Source: Candidatus Rhodobacter oscarellae (GTDB lineage Bacteria > Pseudomonadota > Alphaproteobacteria > Rhodobacterales > Rhodobacteraceae). From it: a stretch of 64,000 nt of DNA. Numbering within the stretch: the stretch's first letter is position 1; every line of letters starts with the position of its first letter. The position numbers and the translations under genes are program-made. The notes below the pieces were generated by a model. It was not told the DNA's origin. It did no database searches and saw only the letters and a program-made list of their open reading frames with translations. This document shows positions 57,103 to 64,000 of the stretch, piece after piece. The stretch is from NCBI RefSeq assembly GCF_001078595.1, contig NZ_LFTY01000002.1:2227773-2291772 (forward strand), written 5' to 3'.

Positions 57103-57129
57103 GTAGGATGGGGTTAAACCCCATCCTAC
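57103..57129. repeat. Perfect 27-nt palindrome between the Lrp-type gene and the Kef gene
   Basis: GTAGGATGGGGTT, a single A, then AACCCCATCCTAC form a perfect 13-bp inverted repeat. It lies 4 nt past the regulator's stop and 29 nt before the antiporter's start on the same strand. Such palindromes are commonly dispersed in proteobacterial genomes. Confidence 0.85.
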
Positions 57130-57132
57130 GGG

Positions 57133-57591
57133 TTAGGTCGGAAGCGGCGCGTCAGCCTTAAACTGGTCCATAACAATCTGGCTTTGCACCCGTGCAACCG
57201 CAGGGTGCGGCAAAAGGACCTGATGGATCAACGTGTTCAGCGCCGAGAGATCCTGTGTGAAAACCCGCAGCAGATAGTCGGCCTCGCCGGTTAGGGTCCA
57301 GGCGCTGACGACCTCGGTCCTTGCGGCCACGACATGGGCAAAGGTGCGCACCTTCTCCGGGTCGTGGGTCGCCATTTGCACCTGCACAAAGGCTTGCACG
57401 TTCAGGCCCAGCTGCGCGGGGTCCAGCCGTGCCGTATAGCCCGCGATCAGCCCCGCCTGCTCCAGCCGCTGGCGCCGTCGTCCGGCCTGGCTAGAGGACA
57501 GGTTCAACTTCTGGCCAAGGGCCTCAGAGGTCAGATGCGCGTCCCTTTGCAGCGCCGCGAGGAGCTGCTTGTCTACCGCATCAAGTTCCAT
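57133..57591 (-). CDS. Lrp/AsnC-family transcriptional regulator
   Basis: A protein of about 152 residues with an N-terminal helix-turn-helix (LTSEALGQKLNLSSSQAGRR) and a C-terminal RAM effector domain. It is divergent from hppD and likely controls it, perhaps in response to an aromatic amino acid. Start uncertain: ATG 57591 is used, but in-frame ATGs at 57609 and 57606 and a TTG at 57627 are possible. Confidence 0.86.
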   Translation of the reverse strand: MELDAVDKQLLAALQRDAHLTSEALGQKLNLSSSQAGRRRQRLEQAGLIAGYTARLDPAQLGLNVQAFVQVQMATHDPEKVRTFAHVVAARTEVVSAWTLTGEADYLLRVFTQDLSALNTLIHQVLLPHPAVARVQSQIVMDQFKADAPLPT

Positions 57592-57642
57592 GCGCAATTT
57601 ATGCATCATTTTGGCCAAGTTTGTCAAATCGCCGCGCGATAT

Positions 57643-57682
57643 GTTGAAACACAGTGTAACAACGCGCGGATTTCCCGCGCGT
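57643..57682. promoter_or_regulatory. Dyad sequences in the regulator-hppD gap
   Basis: GTTGAAACA-CAG-TGTAACAAC (57643-57663) is an imperfect dyad of Lrp-site type (7 of 9 positions symmetric). ACGCGCGG-ATTTC-CCGCGCGT (57662-57682) is a perfect 8-bp inverted repeat overlapping its end. Both lie 45-84 nt upstream of hppD. Confidence 0.45.
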
Positions 57683-57726
57683 CACGCTCTATTTTGGGCA
57701 TGAAGCCGCTGATATGGAGAATTCTG

Positions 57727-58827
57727 ATGGGCCCCTTCCCGCATGACGCCCCGAAATCCGTGATCTCGCAGGAGAACCCCGCCGGAACCGACGGCTTCGA
57801 ATTCGTCGAATTCGCCCATCCCGAGCCGGAGGCGCTGCGCGAACTTTTTATCAAGATGGGCTATCACCTGACGGCGCGGCACAAGACCCGCAATATCGAG
57901 CTTTGGCAGCAGGGCGACATCACCTATGTGCTGAATGACGAGCCGGGCAGCCATGCCCGCGCCTTCGTCGAGGAACACGGCCCCTGCGCGCCCTCCATGG
58001 CCTGGCGCGTCGTCGACGCCCAGCACGCGTTTGACCACGCGGTGGCCAAGGGTGCCGAGCCCTACGAGGGCCCCGGCAAGACCATGGACGTGCCCGCGAT
58101 TATCGGCATCGGCGGCTCGCTGATCTACTTCATCGAGGATTACTACGACACCAACCCCTATAACGCCGAGTTCGACTGGCTCGACAAGGCGCATCCCGAG
58201 GGCGTGGGGTTCTACTATCTCGATCACCTGACCCACAACGTCTTTAAGGGCAACATGGATCTGTGGTTCCGCTTCTACGGCGATCTGTTTAACTTCAAAG
58301 AGATCCGGTTCTTTGACATCGAGGGCAAATTCACCGGGCTCTTCAGCCGCGCGCTGACCTCGCCCTGCGGGCGCATCCGCATCCCGATCAACGAGGACCG
58401 CGGCGAGACCGGGCAGATCGTGGCCTATCTCAAGAAGTACAAGGGCGAGGGGATCCAGCACATCGCCGTGGGGTCGCGCGACATCTATGCCGCCACGGAT
58501 GAGATCGCCGCGCGGGGCATCAAGTTCATGCCCGGCCCGCCAGAGGCGTACTATGCGCTGTCCAAGACCCGCGTGGCTGGCCATGAAGAGCCGCTGGATC
58601 GCATGATGAGGCACGGCATCCTGATCGATGGCGAGGGCGTGGTGGATGGCGGCGAGACCAAGATCCTGCTGCAGATCTTCTCCAAGACCGTGATCGGGCC
58701 GATCTTCTTTGAGTTCATCCAGCGCAAGGGCGACGATGGCTTTGGCGAGGGGAATTTCAAGGCGCTGTTTGAAAGCATCGAGGCCGAGCAGCTCGCCAGC
58801 GGCGAGCTTAAGCCAGACGCCGCCTAG
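57727..58827 (+). CDS. hppD: 4-Hydroxyphenylpyruvate dioxygenase
   Basis: A 366-residue iron enzyme making homogentisate in tyrosine breakdown. Iron ligands are seen in YYLDHLTHNVF, GIQHIAVGSRDIY and FFEFIQRKG. It has GGAG 7 nt upstream of the ATG and is divergent from the AsnC-type regulator. Confidence 0.95.
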   Translation: MGPFPHDAPKSVISQENPAGTDGFEFVEFAHPEPEALRELFIKMGYHLTARHKTRNIELWQQGDITYVLNDEPGSHARAFVEEHGPCAPSMAWRVVDAQHAFDHAVAKGAEPYEGPGKTMDVPAIIGIGGSLIYFIEDYYDTNPYNAEFDWLDKAHPEGVGFYYLDHLTHNVFKGNMDLWFRFYGDLFNFKEIRFFDIEGKFTGLFSRALTSPCGRIRIPINEDRGETGQIVAYLKKYKGEGIQHIAVGSRDIYAATDEIAARGIKFMPGPPEAYYALSKTRVAGHEEPLDRMMRHGILIDGEGVVDGGETKILLQIFSKTVIGPIFFEFIQRKGDDGFGEGNFKALFESIEAEQLASGELKPDAA

Positions 58828-58969
58828 CCCCGGCGCGCAAAAAACCTTTCCTTAACGGCCCGGCTTGGGCTAGCTTTCCAAGCATGAAGCGGGAATGGAC
58901 TCCTCAGACATGGTGCGGGTTGCTGCTGGGCTAAGCCCAGTCACGCCAACCCCTCACATGGAGTCCAAG

Positions 58970-60001
58970 ATGAAATTCCACATTGCGATCAATCTAGAGC
59001 GCATGTCGCCGCAGACCGATATGCGCGCCGTGCGCGACCACACCCTTGCTATGGTCCAGATGGCCGACCGGGCGGGTTTCCAGACCGCCTGGGCCGCCGA
59101 GCACCACGCGCTAGAGATGACCATCGCGCCCAACCCGTTCCAGATCCTGACCTGGTGGGCCGACCACACCGAGCAGATCCGCCTGGGCTGCGGCGTGGCC
59201 AACGCCGCCTATTGGCACCCGATCAACCTGGCCGGAGAGGCCGCCATGGTCGACCTGATCTCTGGCGGGCGGCTGGAGATGGGGCTGGGCTCGGGCGCCT
59301 ATCAGCGCGAGTTCGACCGGATGCGCCCGGGGCTCGACCAAAGGGACGGGTACAAGTACCTGCAAGAGGCGCTGCCGCTGGTGCGCGCGCTTTGGCAGGG
59401 CGACGTGGCGCATGAGGGCGCGTATTGGCAGTTCCCGGCGTCGACCTCCTGCCCCAAGCCGGTGCAGGCGGAGGTGCCAATATGGATCGCCGCGCGCTCT
59501 CCGGTGACCTTTGATTACGGCGTGCAGCAGGGCTGCAACATCATGTCCTGGCCGCTGACCATGCCCTTTGCGGAAGCCGAGAAGTACCGCGTGCAGCTGG
59601 ACGAGGCCATCGCCAAGGCCGGCGGCTGGAGCGGGCAGTTCGCGATGATGCGCCACGCGGGCGTCTGGGCCAACGCGACCGACCGCGCCGCCACCATGGA
59701 CGCGATCCGGGGCGTGCTGGGCCAGTTCGGCAACCTGATGATGAAGCGCGGCGAGGTGCGCAACGGCTTCCCCGACCGCGTCCCCTTCGAGGAGCTGGAG
59801 GGCAACGTGCGCGTGGACCCCGGCATGCTGGAGGAGAACCTGATGTTCGGCACCCCCGAGGTGGTGATCGAAAAGCTGCGTGCCTACCAGGCCCTGGGCG
59901 TCGACGCCTTCATCTACTACGCCTCGATGGGTCTGGACATGGAGGTGCAGAAACGCTCGCTGCAGCTCTTTATTGATCACGTTATGCCGGAGTTCTCCTG
60001 A
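58970..60001 (+). CDS. Luciferase-like flavin-dependent oxidoreductase
   Basis: A 343-residue LLM-class monooxygenase-type protein. The TIM-barrel motifs GFQTAWAAEHHALEM and ISGGRLEMGLGSGAYQREF are clear. First gene of a four-gene operon; ATG 58970 has GGAG 6 nt upstream. Substrate unknown. Confidence 0.87.
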   Translation: MKFHIAINLERMSPQTDMRAVRDHTLAMVQMADRAGFQTAWAAEHHALEMTIAPNPFQILTWWADHTEQIRLGCGVANAAYWHPINLAGEAAMVDLISGGRLEMGLGSGAYQREFDRMRPGLDQRDGYKYLQEALPLVRALWQGDVAHEGAYWQFPASTSCPKPVQAEVPIWIAARSPVTFDYGVQQGCNIMSWPLTMPFAEAEKYRVQLDEAIAKAGGWSGQFAMMRHAGVWANATDRAATMDAIRGVLGQFGNLMMKRGEVRNGFPDRVPFEELEGNVRVDPGMLEENLMFGTPEVVIEKLRAYQALGVDAFIYYASMGLDMEVQKRSLQLFIDHVMPEFS

Positions 60002-60591
60002 TGCATCTGCGCCGCACCATCCTGCACCGCCAGACCACCTATGAGGAGGGCGGACGTGCCGTCCGCGATCCTACCCTATTGGTTGCCGCGCTGGCGATCA
60101 TCAAGAACCCCTGGTTCGGGCGCGGCTTTGTCGAGGACCTCTCGCCGGAGGTCCGCGAGGTCTGCCCGCAGGTCGGCAAGCTTCTGACCGAGATGATCCT
60201 GGCCGAGACCGGCGACCGCCTGGAGGGCTTCGGCAAGGCCAGCGTCGTGGGCATGGGCGGCGAGGTCGAGCACGCCCAGGCCATCACCCACTCGCTATGG
60301 TTCGGCAACCAGATCCGCGACGCGGTGAAGTCCAAGAACTACCTGGCCTTCACCAACTGCAAGGGCGTGGGCGGGCAGCCCATCATGATCCCGCTGATGG
60401 ACAAGGACGACCCCGGCCGCCGCAGCCACTACCAGACGATCCACACCAACATCCCCGACGCGCCCGCGCCGGACGAGATCGTGGTGGCGCTGGGGGCCTC
60501 GGTGGGGGGGCACCCGCATCACCGCATCGGCGACCGCTATCAGGACCTGGCCGAGATGGGCCTGAGCGTGGACAACCCCGCCGGTGTCTGA
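60001..60591 (+). CDS. DUF1185 (amino acid synthesis family) protein
   Basis: A 196-residue protein of the DUF1185 family. VGMGGEVEHAQAITHSLWFG and a GGHPHHRIGDRYQD segment near the C-terminus match the family. Its start overlaps the previous stop (TGATG). Function unknown. Confidence 0.85.
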   Translation: MHLRRTILHRQTTYEEGGRAVRDPTLLVAALAIIKNPWFGRGFVEDLSPEVREVCPQVGKLLTEMILAETGDRLEGFGKASVVGMGGEVEHAQAITHSLWFGNQIRDAVKSKNYLAFTNCKGVGGQPIMIPLMDKDDPGRRSHYQTIHTNIPDAPAPDEIVVALGASVGGHPHHRIGDRYQDLAEMGLSVDNPAGV

Positions 60592-61363
60592 GCGCGCGCC
60601 AGACGGCACGGCCTTTACGCTGGCCGGGCCCGAGGGCGCGCCGGTGGTCGCGCTGATCCACGGGCTTGGGCTTTGTAGGGCCGTGTTCAACGGCATGCTG
60701 CCGGACCTCGCGGGGCACCGGGTTCTGAGCTACGATCTCTATGGCCACGGGGAGAGCGCGGCGGCACCCCGCGATCCTAGCCTGGCGCTCTACGGTGATC
60801 AGCTGGCGGGCCTGATGGACCATCTCGGCCTCGCCCAGGCCCATGTCGTGGGCTTCTCCATCGGCGGCATGATCAACCGGCGCTTTGCGCTGGACCACCC
60901 GGGCCGGGTGGCCTCGCTGGTGATCCTGAACGCGCCCCATGACCGAGGCGCGGGTCAGGAGGAGGTCGAGGCGCGCGCCCGCACCGTGCGAGACAAGGGC
61001 GCGATGGCCACCATGGACGCCGCGCTGAAGCGCTGGTTCACGCCCAGCTATCTGCAGACCGGCCCGGGCCCGAACCTGGTGCGCGAATGGCGCGCGCAGG
61101 TCGACGCCGAGAGCTATGCAGGCGCCGCCTGGGTCCTCGCCCACGGGGTGCGCGAGCTGGTGGACAAGTGCTTCACCGCGCCCACGCTGGTGATGACCTG
61201 CGAGAACGACACCGGCTCGACGCCCGCGATGTCTGAGGCGATCGCCGCGCAATGCGCCACCCCACGTCTAAAGATCATCCCAAAGCTGCAGCATCTTGGC
61301 CTGATGGAGGACCCGCAAGCCTTCACCGCGCCCATCCTCGACTTCTTGGAGAGCCAGACATGA
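60584..61363 (+). CDS. Alpha/beta-fold hydrolase
   Basis: A 259-residue hydrolase with DLYGHGES near residue 51 and the nucleophile elbow GFSIGG (Ser92). GTG start at 60584, overlapping the DUF1185 gene by 8 nt. It probably cleaves an ester or C-C bond in the pathway of this operon. Confidence 0.87.
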   Translation: MSERAPDGTAFTLAGPEGAPVVALIHGLGLCRAVFNGMLPDLAGHRVLSYDLYGHGESAAAPRDPSLALYGDQLAGLMDHLGLAQAHVVGFSIGGMINRRFALDHPGRVASLVILNAPHDRGAGQEEVEARARTVRDKGAMATMDAALKRWFTPSYLQTGPGPNLVREWRAQVDAESYAGAAWVLAHGVRELVDKCFTAPTLVMTCENDTGSTPAMSEAIAAQCATPRLKIIPKLQHLGLMEDPQAFTAPILDFLESQT

Positions 61364-63045
61364 CCGAAATCTCAGGCGGCCAGGCCGTTGTCGACACGCT
61401 GCGCGCCGAGGGCGTGACCCATGTGTTCGGGCTGATCGGCTCGGCCACGATGGAGCTCTTTGACGCGCTCTACGACGCCGAGGACATCCGCTTTATCGGG
61501 GTGCGCGACGAGCGCACCGGCACGCATATGGCCGACGGCTTCGCCCGCGCGAGCGGCCGGGCCGGGGTGATCCTGGCCGGCCAAAACGGCCCGGGCACCA
61601 CGAACCTGGTCACCGGGCTGGCGCAGGCCAAGGCGGCGTTCTCGCCGGTGGTGGCGCTGGCGGGGATGCTCTCGACCGAGCACCAGTATCGCGATGCCTT
61701 CCAAGAGGTCGACCAGCAGGCGCTGTTCGCCCCCGTGACCAAGCGGACCTGGTCGGTGCCCTCGGCGGGCCGGGTGGCGGAGCTGACGCGCGAGGCCTTT
61801 CGCACCGCGCAGACGCCACGCCAGGGCCCGGTGCTGCTGAACCTGCCGCGGGACGTCCTGGCGGCGCAGACCGGACGCGCAGCACCGCTGCCGCCAGAGG
61901 CCACCCGCCCCACCGCCGGTCCCGCCGGCGACGCGGGCCTGATCGCGCAGGCCGCGCAGCTGCTTGGCGCGGCGGACCGGCCCCTGATCGTGGCGGGCGG
62001 CGGCATCAAGAACACCCGCGCCAGCCGGGAGGCCTGCGCCCTGGCCGAGGCGCTGAACTGCCCCATGGTGACGGCGCCCGGGCATGGCGACGCGGTGCCC
62101 TTTGGGCACCCGCTGAACGCGGGCCAGATGGGCCCGCGCGGCAACCCCGTGGCCAGCCGCTTGGCGCGCGAGGCGGATGTGATCCTGGCCCTGGGCACGC
62201 GGCTGGGCTTCAATTCCACCTTCTACAGCTATGACAACCTCAACCAGGCGGCGCGGATCATCCAGGTCGAGCTGGACCCGCAGGCCATCGGGCGGCACTT
62301 CCCCGTCGAGATCGGCCTCTGGGCGGACGCCCCCACCGCAGCCCGCCAGCTGCGCGAGGCGGTGGCGCTGACGGTGCAGCGCCAGGCGATGGACGCCTGG
62401 GTGATCGGCTTTCAGGCGGACCGCGAAGCGCACCTTGCGGCGCGCGATGCTGAGGCGGTGGAGACCCACCCGACCCAGCCAAGCGGGCTCTATAAGGCGC
62501 TGAGGGGCGTGCTGCCCCGCGATGCTGCCATCACCATGGACGCGGGCACGCTCTGCCTACAGGCCACGGACGCGCTGAACTACCACCAGCCGGGCAGCCT
62601 GTTTACGCCGCTCGATTTCGGCCTGGTGGGGTTCTCCTTCGCCGCGGGGCTGGGCGTGAAGGCCGCGCAGCCCGAGCGCCCCGTGGTCAGCCTGATGGGC
62701 GACGGGGGCTTTGGCATGACGGTCAGCGAGCTGTCTACCGCGGTGGCCGAGGGGCTCAATACGGTGACCATCGTGATGAACAACGGCTGCTGGGGGGCCG
62801 AGAAAGCCTATCAGCGCGACTTCTTCAACGGGCGCTATATCGGGGCCGATGTGCCCAGCCCGCCCTTCGACAAGCTGGCCGAGCTTTACGGCGCGGCGGG
62901 GTTCCGGGCGGAGCGGCTCTCGGAGGTGGCGCCCGCTGTGGAGGCCGCACTGGCCTGCGGCAAGCCCGCGGTGGTGGACGTGGCGGTGGACCCGGCGGCG
63001 CTCTATTCCTTCCGGCGCGACAGCTTCAAGCACCGCGGCGGGTGA
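61360..63045 (+). CDS. Thiamine-diphosphate enzyme, sulfoacetaldehyde acetyltransferase-like
   Basis: A 561-residue TPP enzyme. The cofactor Glu is E51 in VRDERTGTHMADG; the PP-binding motif is MGDGGFGMTVSEL with a distal Asn. The N-terminal FGLIGSA and QNGPGTTN resemble Xsc-type enzymes more than acetolactate synthase, but Xsc partners (pta) are not here. It overlaps the hydrolase gene by 4 nt. Confidence 0.8.
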   Translation: MTEISGGQAVVDTLRAEGVTHVFGLIGSATMELFDALYDAEDIRFIGVRDERTGTHMADGFARASGRAGVILAGQNGPGTTNLVTGLAQAKAAFSPVVALAGMLSTEHQYRDAFQEVDQQALFAPVTKRTWSVPSAGRVAELTREAFRTAQTPRQGPVLLNLPRDVLAAQTGRAAPLPPEATRPTAGPAGDAGLIAQAAQLLGAADRPLIVAGGGIKNTRASREACALAEALNCPMVTAPGHGDAVPFGHPLNAGQMGPRGNPVASRLAREADVILALGTRLGFNSTFYSYDNLNQAARIIQVELDPQAIGRHFPVEIGLWADAPTAARQLREAVALTVQRQAMDAWVIGFQADREAHLAARDAEAVETHPTQPSGLYKALRGVLPRDAAITMDAGTLCLQATDALNYHQPGSLFTPLDFGLVGFSFAAGLGVKAAQPERPVVSLMGDGGFGMTVSELSTAVAEGLNTVTIVMNNGCWGAEKAYQRDFFNGRYIGADVPSPPFDKLAELYGAAGFRAERLSEVAPAVEAALACGKPAVVDVAVDPAALYSFRRDSFKHRGG

Positions 63046-63112
63046 TCCCGAAAACGCCTTGGCGCGGCGCCGCAAAATTGGGTAAGCAAAGCGCAACGGC
63101 AAGGAGCGCGCT

Positions 63113-63529
63113 ATGAGTTACGACCCCGACAATATCTTCGCCAAGATCCTGCGCGGCGAGATCCCCTCGTTCAAGCTCTATGAGGACGACGAGACCTATG
63201 TCTTCATGGACATCATGCCCCGTGCGGACGGGCATTGCCTGGTGATCCCCAAAACGCCCTGCCGGAACCTCCTTGACGCCTCGCCCGCCCAGCTTGCCGC
63301 GGTGATGGCCACCACGCAGCGCATGTCCCACGCGGTGATGCGGGCCTTCGGCGCCGAGGGCGTCACCATCCAGCAGTTCAACGAGGACGCCGGCGGGCAA
63401 GAGGTCTACCACCTTCATTTCCACGTGCTGCCGCGCCATGCGGGCGTGGCGCTGCGCCCGCCCGGGACCATGGCGGATATGGACGTGCTGAAGGCGCAGG
63501 CGGAGAAGATCGTGGCCGCGGTGGGTTAG
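63113..63529 (+). CDS. HIT-family nucleotide hydrolase
   Basis: A 138-residue HIT protein with HLHFHVLPR as the histidine triad. AAGGAG precedes the ATG. Likely a general purine nucleoside phosphoramidase. Confidence 0.92.
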   Translation: MSYDPDNIFAKILRGEIPSFKLYEDDETYVFMDIMPRADGHCLVIPKTPCRNLLDASPAQLAAVMATTQRMSHAVMRAFGAEGVTIQQFNEDAGGQEVYHLHFHVLPRHAGVALRPPGTMADMDVLKAQAEKIVAAVG

Positions 63530-63555
63530 GATGGCCTGGAGCGGACGTTGAGCAT

Positions 63556-63809
63556 CAACCGCAGCGCCCTGGCAACGCTTGCCGACCCCAGATGAAACGC
63601 CACCCAAGCGATGCAACCGCCCGAGCTTGCCTCGGGCAGCGGCCGACCTCCCCCAGGAGGCCGCTTTTGCAACGTCGCATAATACTGAAACAATTGCGTA
63701 GGTAGGGCCCGCGTGCCAAGTGTCCACGTTGCGCAAGCGTCCTCCAGGTCGGCCGCTGCCCGGGTTGCGCTTGGTTCAAGGTAGAGGCCCCGGAGCAAGT
63801 CCGGGGCGG
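63556..63809 (-). repeat. Structured intergenic repeat, copy E
   Basis: In minus orientation, between the HIT gene and the convergent YebC-family gene. The arms 63633-63649 and 63746-63762 are perfect 17-nt complements. The outer hairpin CCCCGGA-GCAAG-TCCGGGG lies near 63788-63806. Its loop is diverged from copies A, B and D. Confidence 0.85.
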
Positions 63810-63857
63810 TGGTTTTCTATTGGCAGCTGCAGGCCAATCAATCTACCCTGAAGCAGC

Positions 63858-64000
63858 TCAGTCCGCGCCGAGCTGCTCCATGACCTCGTCGGAGACCTCG
63901 AAATTCGCCGTCACCCGCTGGATGTCGTCGTCATCCTCCAGGACCTCCATCAGGCGCATCAGCTTTTGCGCGCCCACAAGGTCCAGCTCGGTCGTGGTGG
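63858..64000 (-). CDS. YebC/PmpR-family regulator, C-terminal end (partial)
   Basis: The last 47 residues of a minus-strand protein running off the window. [20 protein letters not shown] and a final [10 protein letters not shown] are the C-terminus of YebC proteins, which help translation or regulate transcription. Confidence 0.85.
   Translation of the reverse strand, partial: TTTELDLVGAQKLMRLMEVLEDDDDIQRVTANFEVSDEVMEQLGAD

Overview
The window is GC-rich chromosomal DNA from an alphaproteobacterium, most likely a Rhodobacterales/Roseobacter-type organism. This is inferred from several signs: a GTTC-N7-GTTC SOS box abutting an mmcB-like gene, a plant-type glutamate-cysteine ligase, a PtsP with an N-terminal GAF domain, an inactive dihydroorotase homologue next to plsY, and a MoxR/DUF58/DUF4159 cluster facing a DUF1285 gene. 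There are about 60 protein genes, all chromosomal in character. I saw no rRNA, tRNA, transposase, phage gene or CRISPR array.

Layout. 1-6.4 kb: the end of a family-4 uracil-DNA glycosylase, moaB, and an RND efflux pair. 6.4-11.4 kb: a crotonase and YdeI-like pair on the minus strand, then a plus-strand run of small membrane proteins, a PH-domain protein, the dihydroorotase-like protein, plsY and a small gene with no AUG start. 11.4-17.1 kb: an RTX-repeat protein downstream of gshA, a metallo-beta-lactamase-fold hydrolase and an SLC13-type transporter. 17.1-22.1 kb (minus): an M50-like membrane protein, a DMT transporter, a YmdB-like phosphoesterase and ptsP. 22.3-25.5 kb: a secreted hypothetical protein, ychF, a GFA-family protein and trpA. 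25.9-31.8 kb: an MhpD-like and a GrdB-like gene followed by the hexuronate genes uxaC, uxuB and uxuA. 31.9-39.7 kb: mtnP, an antibiotic-kinase-like gene, mmcB, an SDR, argB with an Fe-S protein, a lower-GC glycosyltransferase-like patch, a SixA-like phosphatase, and VOC and HAD enzymes. 39.9-47.5 kb: the MoxR/DUF58/DUF4159 operon and DUF1285. 47.5-51.7 kb: polA, a secreted hypothetical protein and a lytic transglycosylase. 51.8-57.7 kb: rplS-rpmE with a long structured leader and a clean terminator, a GNAT protein, a methyltetrahydrofolate methyltransferase, a Kef-type antiporter, and an AsnC-family regulator divergent from hppD. 57.7-64 kb: hppD, a four-gene uncharacterised catabolic operon (luciferase-like, DUF1185, alpha/beta hydrolase, Xsc-like TPP enzyme), a HIT protein, and the end of a YebC-family gene.

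The most unusual content is non-coding. Five copies (A-E) of a structured repeat of about 220-290 bp sit in gaps between unrelated genes, in both orientations. Each has a long stem (17-nt arms in four copies) enclosing about 100-140 nt, plus small local hairpins that reuse the same strands. Copy C carries a compensatory A-T to T-A swap in the long stem. Copy D has a hairpin-bearing insertion within it. A second motif, tandem 20-23-nt hairpins of the form CAAA..CTT/AAG..TTTG, lies between uxaC and uxuB and between moxR and the DUF58 gene. I do not recognise the five-copy element as a named family, and it is the best candidate here for something undescribed.
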